A DNA stretch of 64,000 nucleotides from Coriaria nepalensis (taxonomy: Eukaryota; Streptophyta; Magnoliopsida; Cucurbitales; Coriariaceae), in the NCBI GenBank assembly GCA_027186245.1, contig CP114484.1, positions 2,492,501 to 2,556,500 on the forward strand. The letters run 5' to 3'. Position numbers and translations under genes: made by a program. This document shows, piece after piece, positions 1 to 11,658 of the stretch. The stretch's first letter is position 1. Each line of letters opens with the position of its first letter. Below the pieces are notes generated by a model. That model did not search any database and was not told where the DNA came from. It worked only from the letters and a program-made list of their open reading frames with translations.

Positions 1-780
1 TAGTAGAAGCTAACTATATCAATATGTCAATATGAGATGAGCTCATGATGTGTGAAAATATAGACACCCTGGTTCTCTTTTCAATCGTTTCTCGTCTTTC
101 TGATATTCGACCAGAATATATATACTTAAACGTACGAGCTTATATTTTAAGTGATTTGAATTTTTGTCCTGAGTTAGATTGGTTTGGTTTTCTTACTGAC
201 TACAAAACCTTGACGCTGGCTTTGAGTTTTAATGGGATAGTAAAATCACTAGTTAATCCTTTTCATTTCTGGTTTGAGTGTCTCAATTTGTTAAAAGAGA
301 GATTGATGGAAATGTAATCACTATCATCACCATGATCTATCATTACACTGTCATTCGGTCTTTCACGACCACTATTTTCTCATTGAACAATGTCGCGATG
401 GCTCACAATGTTCTAACTCCCTATTCTGGCCATCGGTCACCGTTATCGTCATCGTTCCACTATATATTGTCAATTTGTCATTGATTGAGTTTTCTACCTA
501 TCGTTGTTCTCATTGACATCATTTCCAACATCTCCCCACTGGTTAATTCCATTCAATATACAAATCCCCTAAGATTCTTTGTCGTGCGAAACATTTTTTT
601 TCTCCTTATTCGAGATATTATGTGCAATTAATTAACCTACTACTCAATGCAACGAGTTATAAGTAAAGTTAAAATGTTCGTTAGTTGTTCTTCTTCGTTC
701 CAATATCTTCATCATTCATTCTATTATTATCACAATCTCTGCCTTAAAATTCAAAACACACCAATCATATAAATATCATT
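1..780. other. Intergenic, nothing recognised
   Basis: AT-rich sequence with only short, compositionally uninformative open frames. I see no domain, splice pattern or RNA gene here. Confidence 0.5.
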
Positions 781-1950
781 CTTTCTTCATCTTCAATGCA
801 CATATATTTCATGGACTTGTCTTCGTTGCTTCAAAATACCGGCAATTATATTACATACAACAAATTTAGACAATGTATAAATTTCCTCTTTTCTGGTATG
901 GGAACCAATGTCTAGGTTTTATTGACCATCAATGATTTCATCTTATCTTCTACTGCTTGCTTTCCTTAGAGGAAACAACAGACCCATGATCAAATTATTC
1001 AACAGTTCGAACCTCCAAACCGGCAACCAAATCTGTGAACACTTAATCAGCATAGGAATATATAGTGTTAGACTTAATTTGCCTTCTATCAGTATCAAGA
1101 TCGTGATAATTAGACATATCCAAGATCTCATAAGCATTAATATTATATTTTTGACCATTCGATGGAGAATGGATTTGGTGTCTACAGGCTTGGGTGTCTT
1201 TACTTTCTACGAAAGAATCTAGGTTGTTAATTTGACATCGAATGGATGTGAAAGCGCCATGTAAGTCTGATAAGAAACCCACATCAATATGACAGAAGTT
1301 AAACTTAAACTTAAATGACGTTTTTTCATCCATTGGATGTAAATTTAACAGTCTAGATTCTTCTGTAGGCACCGAAGCCATGCAAGCTCATTGGCTCTAC
1401 AATAAACAAGTAAATGAACCTCATCAATATTTTTCATCAATAGATTTAGAAGTATACATTTTCCAAGAAAATAAAGAATCTTTAATATTTGCTAGATGTG
1501 GTGCTGATTGTAGAGGAAATAGAGATTTGAGTTTACCCCAAAATGTTTGTGCATTAGTTATACCGTCAACCTATTTGAGCACTCCACCAGAAAGATTTAG
1601 GATGATAAGATTATACGCATCCTCAATTACAAATATCTTTTTGGATGGCTCAGTTGCTAACTAACCATTTAGCATCATCAGGTTCTAGGACCCAAAGAAG
1701 CCTCTCTCTGTTAAGGCTAATGTCTCACAGAAGTCTAATTTACCATCGAACATAGGAATCTCCATTTTTAAAGAACTCATTCTTTTTCATATCACTCCCA
1801 CTGATAGAGGGGTAGTTCACCTGATAAGATCAAATTGATCAAGGAATTTACGTCCACGTTGAGCTCTAACAAATCATTAAATCTCTATATGCACTAAAAT
1901 AAGAATCCAATTACAATTACGAGCAACAACAGTAATCATCAAACTCTCAA
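780..1950 (-). mobile_element. Decayed Ty1/copia retrotransposon fragment
   Basis: Read on the minus strand, frames broken by many stops and frameshifts still carry copia polyprotein pieces in order. A gag-like part (about 1850-1400) contains the pattern 'DAKWLVSN' and an 'LSGGVLKQVDG..TNAQTFWGKLKSL' type stretch. A piece resembling the spacer between integrase and reverse transcriptase follows ('DTDRRQIKSNTIYSYAD', about 1110-1050). Last is the start of reverse transcriptase ('LMVNKT*TLVPIPEKRK', about 930-870), which matches the copia 'NKTWTLVPLP' block. Protease, most of the integrase and the RT catalytic core are missing, so the copy is internally deleted and dead. I found no LTRs or primer-binding site. 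The copia assignment rests on remembered family motifs. Confidence 0.6.
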
Positions 1951-4740
1951 AATAATACCTCAAATGTAGCAACCTAATAATACAACCAAGAGTTAAGAAG
2001 ATAATCGAACAGAAGAAACGTAGCTTCAACAACATCATATTAGCATAGAGAAATTTAGTAAATTGAAGTTTGGACAAACTGCCGTTTCAATTTATTATGA
2101 AATTTTAAGGTTTTGGAAGGTGAAACTGAAGTTTGAAACTCTCTCTTAAACAATTAACCTTGCTGCCAACAGCCTTCCACTTGATTCTGTACCTTATAGT
2201 AATGTTGAAATCGTCTAGATCGAGCGATGTGCAGCTAGCTACCAATCCAAGTTGTTGTTACATAAATGGTCTCTAATCAATGCATCCATACGAAGTCGGT
2301 GAATTACTTATCTATTTAGTATTGCTATTGGACTAAAGATTGTACAAGTTTCTTCAAGAGTAGCTAGCCATTGTTTTCTTTGGTTATACAGTAAGATGAT
2401 GGCTAGAATGTCTTGTTAATATGGAGCATTATGAAATAAAGTTCCCAACCAAACATTAAATAATAATAATAAAACCCAATTGCATTTAAGTTGTCTTCCT
2501 TTTACAAGGTATGATATTGAAATTTTAGTCCGAAAACCATGAAAAATTATTCAATCAACTTAAGTTAGATGACTCAAGAAAGTGAAGTGAAAAAAATGAC
2601 GGAAAATTTAAATTGCTTTTTTTTTTTTTACTTATCATATTTATAGTGACCTAGTCTTAACCCTCGTTTAAAATAAGCTCCCTGCAAAAATGTCTGGATA
2701 TTAACTTCTGAAAACTATTATACATAGTATCCACATCGTTCAAAATCAATTTCATTTTCTACTTTAGTAATTTTAGAAAGTAACAGAGATTTGACATGAA
2801 GTTGGTGAGGATAGCATCTGGAATTACTATTCATATGAGGCATGAGATCAAACAATGAAAGCCAATTAAGTTGGTGATGATAAGATGGAAAGTGGGTGCA
2901 TGGTGTTGATTAGTAAATTATTGTTTATTGGATTATCCAAAAAAGAAGTCTTATGTAGCTATAAAATCCGAATAATGTCCTTGTTTTGTGGATAATTAAT
3001 CAAATTCAAAGGGATATCTTATTTAATTAAGATAGTCTTTTCAAGTATAATTATATGTTTATTAAGATATCCTTTCTATACTCTATAATTACGGTTTTGT
3101 GAACCTAGGCAAGTGGGTTTGGATTCAGTCTAAACTCTACGGATTTGAACTGATCTCGACTCATAGTTGAGATTGAATAAAAATTAATCATAATTATTAT
3201 ATTATTGACACATCATTTATTAAGTAGGATTAAATGACTTAATTTTCTTATCTTTTTTATAAAATAACTCAATAACATGTAAAAATGATAATTATTGAGA
3301 TTAATTTCTATTCAACCCAACCATAAGTTTGTATTAGTTGTACCTTATAGTTTGGACTCAATCTAAACTTTATTATATATTTTAAGAGTATTTTACTCTA
3401 AGAAATGAAATGAAATCATATTATTATTTAATAATAAAAATTGTTGACATGATCTCTCGGTTGGATTATGATACTTCTCGAGTAGAAAGTGTTTCTATTT
3501 CCTTTCCATTTTTTAATTAAAATTTTATTTATACTACAAAAAAAAAAAAAAAAAACTTTGACCCTTTTCCTACATAATAATTCAACCGTATTAAGGTTAC
3601 CTAACAATCTTACCAAACTCAAATTCATTCTTAATCTAGAATTGTAAGAAATTATTCTAGAGATTGTAAATGTTCGAATATAATCGGTTAGCAACAACGA
3701 ATAGCCACATCGAGAGAACTATAACAATTATATTAAAATGATAAATCTAGTAATGATTATGAGAAGATGATCTCATGTTAAGAAGAATACTAAATGTATG
3801 AAATATCATAATACTTCAACAAATATTACAGACAAAGATAGTGACTGAAGCTGCTATGATACTGATTATTCAAATTTCCTTTACATTTTCTGATGACTAG
3901 CTTCCCCCCTTTTGTTTTTTGGGACCAAACTTCCTAGCTCTCTACACTTGTTAGTGTGAGAAATCACTTGACCATTCAGGTAGGGACCAATCCCTATTTG
4001 CCATGTTAGCTAGGGAAGCTAGGGAGCTTAGGTGTGGTTTTTGGTGATCAGATTCGCTAAAAGCTAGCCCCTGAAACATAGGAGATTCAAATCTTCGATA
4101 TACAAAACTAAAATGTGTCAGCCGTTGATTTGGTAATACAGTTTTTGTCACATCATTTGGCTAGCTCCTCCGGTTGGAGAGGATCATACATATCGATATA
4201 TATATATACATATACATATCTATATATATATATATGAATGCATTTATAAAATATCATATCAAATCAATAGAATTGAAGTGTCCTTCCTGATCATCACATG
4301 GTGTTGTGCACTCATATATGTACATGAAGGGCCCACATTGTTTTCCCTAAGACAAACATATAATATTCCAAAAACCCCAACTTGACTCACTTGAGATCAT
4401 ACCCCCCCAACTTGGGAAAATTTAAAAAACAAAAAAACAAAAAAAAAACACTAAGAAAACCCTAATCAGGTAATTAAAATGATTATACAAGCCGCTGATG
4501 GGTAGCTGAAGAAGTAAGGTCGTAGTAACGGGTGATTCTAGAAGAGTTCAAGTTCTGAGATACTGAGTTAATATTTTATATTTATCCGGTGATATTATGA
4601 AACTTATTAAGAGTTTATATCTTAAAATAGTTACGATTATTAAAAGAAAAAAAAAATACTAATTTAATAAATAAAAAAAGTACATCTCTTGGAGGCCAAG
4701 ACAATAAACCTCAAATGCAGTTGTCGTCTTCACATGTGTA
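1951..4740. other. Intergenic, no gene seen
   Basis: AT-rich spacer with homopolymer runs (a poly-A tract near 3538-3556) and a (TA)-rich stretch at about 4196-4235. The short open frames at 3428-3697 and 3951-4151 on the minus strand resemble no family I know and have no supporting splice or start context. Confidence 0.5.
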
Positions 4741-4754
4741 ATTATATAAACATC

Positions 4755-5066
4755 ACGTACTACATATATATATATATATATATATAGATACTACCACTCT
4801 CGTACTATCTCTTTCACTTTTCTCTCTGATCATTTTCATAAATTTTGTGGTCCTTTCTACCTCTTTTCATCTCTCTTAGCAGTACTAGTACAAAATTATT
4901 CATTTGTTATCATCATCTTCTTCTTCTCCTCCCTCTTCCTCTACTTATTACAATCTTTCAGCTTGTGGGTTCTATATATTTATTTAAATTCTGTCATAAC
5001 AAGTACTTTTTGTTCAGTTGGGAAGATCTGGATATTATATATAGAGAGAGAGAGAGTTAAGGAAGG
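4755..5066 (+). promoter_or_regulatory. Putative core promoter and leader of the PRE-like gene
   Basis: A (TA)n run at about 4762-4786 could serve as a TATA element. It is followed by a CT-rich, leader-like tract (about 4795-4960) and a GA repeat just before the start codon at 5067. This is inferred from position and composition; no transcription start was determined. Confidence 0.35.
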
Positions 5067-6048
5067 ATGCCGAACAGAAGATCGAGACAATCAACAACGC
5101 CGTCTTCTCGGATCACAGACGACCAAATCATCGACCTGGTTTCGAAATTACGACAGCTTGTTCCAGAAATCCGCCAGAGCCGCTCTGCCCAGGTACGTAA
5201 CTACATATATGATCTTTTATATATAAAGTAAATTACTTAGCTCACTAATCTTCTATTAAATACAACATAATTAATTAATTACTTCGAGTTATAATGTTCA
5301 TATCTGTTCATTTGATGACTGTCTAAGAAGTTAAGAGTATAGACTATAGTTTTATAAATTTATTTTAAAAAACGATAATGTGGAAAGTAATTTTAATTCC
5401 TCGAATATTAAACCTATTTTAAAGTAAATTTTATTTATTTATTTACTTGAAAAGCAAAATCCTTATCATGAAAATAGAGCAAAAACATATGCTTCAAGAA
5501 CAAGCAACAAGACATTTTTATGGGGAACTTGAAAGTTTTGACTTTGACCCCGATAACAAGGAGAACTACATCATGCCATTAACATAAATGGATATAGAGG
5601 TTTTGTCTTTTTCACAAATCATGAACATGAAGATTCATCACCATTACATACTTAATTCCTATTAGTTAATTAATTAATAGCTTAACATAAATTATTATTA
5701 ATTAATGGTGAGTGTATAGGAAAACTTTTTATGTGTTAGAAAAAAAAAATAAAAATAAATAATAATTAATCATGGTAGTTTATATGAATGAAGTGTGCGT
5801 AGCAGACACGCATAAAGAAGATTAAACTAATTAGTAGATAAATAATTATCTTCATTAATGACTTAATTAATCTGATTAATTGTATGCTGCAGGTACCAGC
5901 AAGCAAGGTGTTACAAGAGACGTGCAATTACATAAGAACTCTACACAGTGAGGTAGATAACCTAAGTGACCGACTCACTCAGCTCTTGTCAACCATTGAC
6001 TCCGATAGTGCCCAAGCTGCCATTGTTAGGAGCTTAATTTCAGATTAG
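5067..6048 (+). CDS. PRE/ILI-type atypical (non-DNA-binding) HLH protein
   Basis: Two exons, 5067-5192 and 5893-6048, join in phase 0 across a 700-bp GT-AG intron to give 93 residues, the usual length for PACLOBUTRAZOL RESISTANCE (PRE/KIDARI/ILI) proteins. The start opens 'MPNRRSRQ'. Helix 1 is '[18 protein letters not shown]' and the loop is '[12 protein letters not shown]'. Helix 2 begins '[17 protein letters not shown]' and runs into a leucine-rich tail ('[13 protein letters not shown]'). The Glu and Arg of the basic region that contact E-box DNA are absent, as in the family. Known members dimerise with and titrate inhibitory bHLHs such as IBH1 or HFR1, promoting cell elongation downstream of gibberellin, brassinosteroid and light. 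The intron position between loop and helix 2 also fits. The family assignment is firm; which PRE paralog it is cannot be told. Confidence 0.95.
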
Positions 6049-7880
6049 ACTTAAGGACTTATTAATAAGTTAAATCAATAATTTTGGCTAATCTAAAAGT
6101 ATATATACATATATGTACTTTCTGCATTAATTAATCATGTTATGATGTAGTTCTAGCTATCTGTTTAAGGTATTCATGCTGACGCAGTAGAATCTAGTGA
6201 CATACCCTACAGTTTTGGGTATTTAATTAATGAATTATTAAATAATTAATGTGAATGATTATCAAATCACGTACATTATCTAAGTTTTGTTTTAGTTTGA
6301 TTTTACTACAATTTTATATTATTAAGTTAAAAGCCAAGTAATAATATTTGGTTACGTTTGAATGTTGTTAAAAGCTAGCTCATGGAAATCATGTATATAT
6401 ATGTCTTCAACTGGGTTATTATGATTGTAATATAATTAGCATTAAGTAGTATCTCGCCCGTTGTTTGATCATGGATCCGACTTGAATCAATGGTACTAGG
6501 TTTGTTAAGGTAGAGAGAGATTGTTAATTAGAGCGATCAAGAAAGAGAAAGAGACGAAAACGAAACTTAGTTTTGTAACCTTAACCTTAATTAAACAGAT
6601 AAAACAGTTGACATCAGACATAATCATGAATCTCGGTCCCGGAAAAAAAAAAAAAAAATTAATAAATAAATAAAAAATATATATATTTAGAAATTCTCTC
6701 TTTGTTTAATCGGATGATCGAAGGTGCATGTGACTGTGCGAAGGCCTGAGAGAGAAGAAATCAGTTTCAGTTTCTTATGCCCATTATTAGCCCATTAGCC
6801 CATTTAGTAATTTTGGGGCCTTTTTCTGCCATTGGGCTTAACCGAAGTATTGGGGCCCTTGTTTTCTTATTGTACATCACAATATTATAAAAATTAAAAT
6901 GAGTAAAAATATAGTTTTAAGGATTTATACTAATTTTAATAAATTTGATAACGGGTGGCTATCTCCTACATCCGTCCTTATCTGCCCACGGGTGTATACC
7001 ACACCAACTTTATAGTTAGTCTCGTTGAGCATCCATTTAGAATCTCATTTTTGCCACTAAACATATAATATAATTCGACACGAACTTCATTTGAGTAAGT
7101 ATATAGACTCAATATACTCATGAAATGTTAGTTTTAGAAATCGTGACAGTTGGACCTTGACCACTTGTCTTGAGTGTTTGTTTTTGGCAAACAGGAAAAG
7201 CAAATCCCATTTTCCAAGGAAATTAAACCATAATTAGTGTTAATCTGCAAACACCACTTTTTACCATTATAACAGGCTTTTTTTTTTTTTGGCATATCAA
7301 TCAATAATGCTAATTGTGACACTTAACCTGATTTTGAGTTTTTGAAGTCTCTTATCAAACAAAACGGAGAGGAATGTTGGCTGCCGCTGAGGCGAGCATT
7401 ACATTCCCACGTTAGTTTGTGTAACGCTACATTGTTTGTTCTGGATGCAGCCATGCATTGTATTGGGAAAGATGCCTAAGATTCTCTACTTTTTTTTTTT
7501 TTTTTGGGGACTTGTTTGAAATGATTAGGCTATGATTGAGACCAAATTAAGAGTGAATTTGATGTTGATTGGAATGGAAGGTGTAGTCTAGCTTTCTGTG
7601 ATATGTGTTCGTAGGTAAATGAAAAGAAAGATGAGCATCAGGTAAAAGCTAGAGGGAAGAAGAAGAAGAAGAAAGATGTCTTTTAGTGGTAGTTTATTAA
7701 ATAAAGGTTTAATTATTATTTTTATTTTATTTTATTCATCCAACTTTCTTTTTACTTAATTGCTTTTTTTTTTATTGTTATTTTTTTTAAGTCCTTTAAC
7801 TAAAAAAAGAAAGAAAGAGAAAATTATTAAATTATTAAAAAAAATTTCACTTAATTTTTACTAAATAAAATTTAATTAAT
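6049..7880. other. Intergenic; contains a cluster of GGCCCA/TGGGCT motifs
   Basis: No coding region seen. Between about 6775 and 6860 there are several 'AGCCCA/TGGGCT'-type boxes, the site II motif common in plant housekeeping promoters, but no gene starts nearby on either strand. The rest is AT-rich with poly-T and A/G-rich runs. Confidence 0.4.
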
Positions 7881-7885
7881 TATTT

Positions 7886-8163
7886 TTTCCTTAATTTTTA
7901 TTTTCATCATATTCTTATGATTGCCCTATCTCTATTATTGTCGTCGCTCGCTCCACCTCCATCACTATGCTACCCACCTCCATTATTGTTGTGGCCACTC
8001 CATCTCATCATCGTTGCCGCTATCCCACCTCCGTAGTTTCCGCTGCCGCTCCACCTCCATCGCCCTACTTTCGAAGTCAGCAACAAAGGTGGAGGGTGGA
8101 TGGCATTAGAGGTGGAGTAACATCAATCCGGTAGTCATAAGATAAAAATAAAAATTAAGAAAA
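7886..8163. repeat. Short foldback element (inverted repeat, about 34-bp arms)
   Basis: The left arm at about 7886-7925 (core 'CTTAATTTTTATTTT') is repeated in inverted orientation at about 8131-8163, including the matching inner bases 'CTTATGA'. The arms enclose an unusually C-rich block of 'CCACCTCCA' variants (7930-8080) in otherwise AT-rich DNA. This looks like a MITE or foldback relic. I did not find target-site duplications. The open frame inside it (7921-8109) is low-complexity and not a believable gene. Confidence 0.4.
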
Positions 8164-8990
8164 TAATAATGGGTCAAATATAGTTTACAAAAGTTGAGTA
8201 GAGGTTTTAGAATTTTTAAAATTTATCTTTAGTACAATATCTGTATAAGCAACAACCCTTTGAAAAACTAAAACCAAAACCAAAACCAAATCATACAAAC
8301 CCACACACAATCATCTGATCATATATTAAGTCATAACCTCGTGGATTAGGTAATAATTTTTTTTATATTTATTTTAATTTTTGAAGGTTGTTGTCAAGCA
8401 TTCGAGAAACAAAGATAAATATTTAATGCAAATTAATTAAAGGCAGGCAAAAGTTGAGGCCATTCTTTAAGCTTCTTCAACTCCCCCCCCCAAAAAAAAA
8501 GGACTTTTTGACCGCCTCTCACGACTCAATCTTTGTCTTTATCACTTGCCATAGTTGACCTAAGAAACATTCTTCACCTACTAGCTCAGAACGGACGGTG
8601 TTTTCCTACCATTCATATACATTAAGAGCTAAGAGCATGTTTGATTCAATGTCGCGCTCTTCGGGCTGTTTATTTCTTATGTGGTTTGATTTATAATAAT
8701 AATAATAATAAATAAATAAATATATATATATATATATAATTATACATATGTATATTTATTTATGTCACTGAGTCATTCATGCAATAATTCTCGCACGACT
8801 TGACCAATTTCTTGTGTTCATATTCAATGGAATATTCAAAATCGAAGGGACCAATCACATCCTCTTTATTTATTCTTTACCCACTTCAAATAAACAACAC
8901 TGCCTCTTTCCCCTTGCTTTTTAATATTCCGCCTTGTTCATCTACCTCATCATAATGTCTCTCCTCTCCCTCTCTCCCTCTCCTTCTCTA
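8164..8990. other. Intergenic / distal promoter of the glutaredoxin-like gene
   Basis: AT-rich with a (TAA)n then (TA)n stretch at about 8695-8740 that could include a TATA element. No coding sequence seen. Confidence 0.4.
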
Positions 8991-9596
8991 TCCAATTCTA
9001 GAGAGAGAGAGTGATTAGCGGATGCAATATTGAGGTTCTCAGGTTCCATTTCTTAGCTTCGGAAATTTCATTTCGTTTCATTTCCCCACCTCTTTTCCAA
9101 TTTGGCAATTTCACTTTCTATCTAAAACAAAAGGTCTTCTTCATAGATTTCCCAGACGAATCTCTTTTTTTTTTTTTTTTCATTTCGGTAAATCTTGTCG
9201 GCTTTCTGAACAAATTCAATTCAACACCACCAACCGGATAAAACCAGTTCCAACCGCTTTTCCCAGGAGTCTGTTGTTCCTGTCAGAAAAAATTTCTCTC
9301 TTTTTTTCTCTCAAATTTTCATGTTAGTTTGTCCATGATTGGATTTCATTCAAAATGACAAACCATGGCCTCTGTTCGATCTCCCTGCCTTTCGATCGAT
9401 TTCTCTCTTTATCGAATTTAAAAATCTGAATTGCTCTATATTTTTTGCTCTTTTGGTCCACAAAGATTTCTTCTTACCAAAAATTGCCCTCAAATCCAGC
9501 TAATATTCGGATAGGAATCTCTAGACTATCCTAAGTAGGATCCTCTGTTTTTTCTCAATCCAATCTGAATATTGTTTTATAAATTACAAATCTGTC
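8991..9596 (+). promoter_or_regulatory. Probable 5' leader of the glutaredoxin-like gene
   Basis: CT-rich tracts around 8955-9010 followed by sequence without family resemblance lead directly to the ATG at 9597. The open frame 9011-9241 ends before that ATG, so it would be an upstream ORF at most. Inferred from position. Confidence 0.3.
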
Positions 9597-10886
9597 ATGG
9601 GTTGTGCGAGCTCGAAACATGAGCAGCGGTGCCTCCACTGCAACAGCCCGTATGCAGCGCCACCTCGCCGGAGCTACTCCGTTCACGTTCAACACCCTGC
9701 TCAAGTAGCCGGAGAAGAGATCTATAACCACGTGGTAGCTCTTAAATCCTCCACACTAGGCTCCATCAATCTCAACTCCTCACATCAAAACATTAACATT
9801 CAACTTGATGACCTCATCAATGTCAGCAGATCAGAGTTTTTTCACATTCACACCAAAAGAAATGATGAAGTGGACATCAACAGCAACGAAAACAATGACA
9901 AGAAAGTCAAGGAGTTTTCGGTCGGGTTAATCGAGGCGAAGACTTGGTCAAACATGATTTGTGAGAAGATCCCGAAGAGTCCGAGAACTCCAATCCAAAC
10001 CCCTCCGGGCGAGCCCGAGACCATCAACACTTGGGAGTTAATGGAAGGGCTAGAAGACGTGAGCCCGTTCCGATCGCCAAATCATCTCCGGAGCTTTTCG
10101 TTCAATATTGGACCAAACCCGACACTCGATCACGATCACTCTTTCTTCGATAGCTCGAAATTACCGAATTTGGCTTTGCAGGAAAAACCCATGTGGCTTC
10201 AAATGGCAGAGAATGACGTAAGCGACCCTACGTTCATTTCGGATTTCGACCCAGACGTTATTTCATCCTTTAGAAGATCCCTCGAGGAGCTCTCATCGGA
10301 TAACCCGTTTCATCTCCGTCCAAAAGACGACGTTAATCTGCCTTCTAACGATGTTATTGGTTGTAAGAAAGGCAATGGCAACAACAAGGTTAAGGCTGTC
10401 CTTTACTTCACGAGCTTGAGAGGGGTCCGGAAAACGTACGAGGATTGTTGCCAAGTTAAGTTGATACTAAAAAGCATAGGCGTTAGGGTTGATGAGAGGG
10501 ATGTATCAATGCATTCGGAGTTTAAGGAGGAGTTGAAGGAGTTACTAGGGGAAGTGTTAAACGTAGGGGGCTTGCCGAGAGTGTTTGTAGGGGAGAAGTA
10601 CATTGGTGGGGCCGATGAAATCCGGAAAATGCATGAGGACGGTGTGTTGGAAAAGGTATTTGATTGTTGCGAGAATGTAGAAGATGGGGTGGGGGCTTGT
10701 GAGGCTTGTGGGGACGTAAGGTTTGTGCCTTGTGATACTTGTAGTGGTAGTTGTAAAGTGTATCAGTGTGAAGGGGAAGGACAGGAGGAGGAGCAAGAGG
10801 TTGAAGAAGGGGATTTCGGGTTTCAACGGTGTCCGAATTGTAATGAAAACGGGCTTATACGTTGCCCTGTTTGTTGTTCTAATTAG
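9597..10886 (+). CDS. Glutaredoxin-like domain protein with C-terminal CxxC zinc finger
   Basis: A single uninterrupted frame of 429 residues. The N terminus 'MGCASSKHEQRC' is a textbook N-myristoylation/palmitoylation signal, so plasma-membrane attachment is expected. Residues 15-260 are low-complexity and Ser/Pro/Asn-rich. A thioredoxin-fold glutaredoxin domain spans about 266-355 ('KAVLYFTSLRGVRKTYEDC' ... 'GGLPRVFVGEKYIGGADEI'). The canonical CPYC active site is replaced by 'SLRGV', as in the plant At5g39865/At3g57070 group, so dithiol reductase activity is unlikely. A cysteine-rich tail (about 367-427) has four CxxC pairs (CEAC, CDTC, CPNC, CPVC), like a DnaJ-type zinc finger. The biochemical role of this family is not settled. 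The intronless structure is usual for the group. Assignment is confident; function is inferred. Confidence 0.93.
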   Translation: MGCASSKHEQRCLHCNSPYAAPPRRSYSVHVQHPAQVAGEEIYNHVVALKSSTLGSINLNSSHQNINIQLDDLINVSRSEFFHIHTKRNDEVDINSNENNDKKVKEFSVGLIEAKTWSNMICEKIPKSPRTPIQTPPGEPETINTWELMEGLEDVSPFRSPNHLRSFSFNIGPNPTLDHDHSFFDSSKLPNLALQEKPMWLQMAENDVSDPTFISDFDPDVISSFRRSLEELSSDNPFHLRPKDDVNLPSNDVIGCKKGNGNNKVKAVLYFTSLRGVRKTYEDCCQVKLILKSIGVRVDERDVSMHSEFKEELKELLGEVLNVGGLPRVFVGEKYIGGADEIRKMHEDGVLEKVFDCCENVEDGVGACEACGDVRFVPCDTCSGSCKVYQCEGEGQEEEQEVEEGDFGFQRCPNCNENGLIRCPVCCSN

Positions 10887-11420
10887 CTTCATTCGTTGTA
10901 CTTTAAGTGAGGTATGGTTTATATAAGCTTCATTTTTGTTTGTTTAATTGCTTGTTGTACAGTTTTGAAGAGTGTTTTTTTTTTAATTAAAAAATAATAA
11001 ACCAACGGCTATTTATTCTTTTATACTAAGAATAAAGTTTCAAGTTTCAACCATTATACTGGAGAGAATTAGACAGAGAAGTGAAACTTACAAATAATAT
11101 CCACATATCCCGTCAAGTATTGAGAATCCGTCTCTTCTTCTTCCCCTTCTCTCTGTTCTCAACTCGTTCTTCGATCTAAAAAAAAAATGTTTTAGGGTTT
11201 ATGACTCCTTCATAAATCATTCAATCGCGAAGGGGACTCGAAAATAGAAGGGGGAAATTCGAAGGAAATTGCACTCTCACTTTCGATTTGGAGTAGAGAT
11301 TGGTTGCCCTAAACATCAATTCTTCTTCAGACTTGGGTAAGATTTCGATTGATTTTGATTTTGAAGCGAAATTTAGGTAATTTTGTGGTTTCTAATTAAT
11401 AAGAACTTCATGTAGAATAA
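10887..11420. other. 3' flank of glutaredoxin-like gene and leader-like sequence
   Basis: AT-rich 3' flank up to about 11060, then a CT-rich stretch (11128-11165) that looks like the leader of a second transcription unit, ending at the nucleosidase fragment. No coding sequence seen. Confidence 0.35.
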
Positions 11421-11424
11421 ACCA

Positions 11425-11658
11425 TTGATTGCCCGTTTACCCTATTTCACTTCCATGTTTTCTCACGGAAAAATCCCTTTTTCAAACACTGTTATTTCTC
11501 GAACTACTACCTACCTTCCAGGAGTTGATATTGGCGGCAAAATATCAGCTTCTCTTGTTACATATGCTTCTATCCAAGTGTTTCAGCCCGACCTGATCAT
11601 AAACGCAGGGACTGGTGGTCGCTTCGAGATATCCTTCTTACTTGAAAACCCATTGTGA
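11425..11658 (+). pseudogene. Fragment of 5'-methylthioadenosine nucleosidase (MTN/MTAN)
   Basis: The open frame contains, from about 11523 to 11630, the pattern 'GVDIGGKISASLVTYASIQ' followed by 'QPDLIINAGTGGRF'. This closely follows the plant MTN core, in which 'ISASLVTYASIQALQPDLIINAGTAGGF' lines the purine/ribose pocket. Only about 35 residues match. The N-terminal part of the frame resembles MTN weakly, and nothing downstream continues the protein: the frame leaves homology after 'GGRF' and stops. The enzyme normally cleaves methylthioadenosine in the Yang (methionine salvage) cycle; this piece cannot. It may be a truncated duplicate whose promoter now lies upstream of the next gene. It is described from motif memory only. 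Confidence 0.6.

Noticed and set aside
1380..1664. 94-residue plus-strand frame
   Set aside because: The minus strand of the same interval carries copia gag motifs, so this is its shadow.
7921..8109. His/Ser-rich 62-residue frame
   Set aside because: Encoded by CCACCTCCA-type simple sequence inside a foldback element.
10557..10892. 111-residue antisense frame over the zinc-finger end of the glutaredoxin-like gene
   Set aside because: Shadow of the coding strand; no independent similarity.
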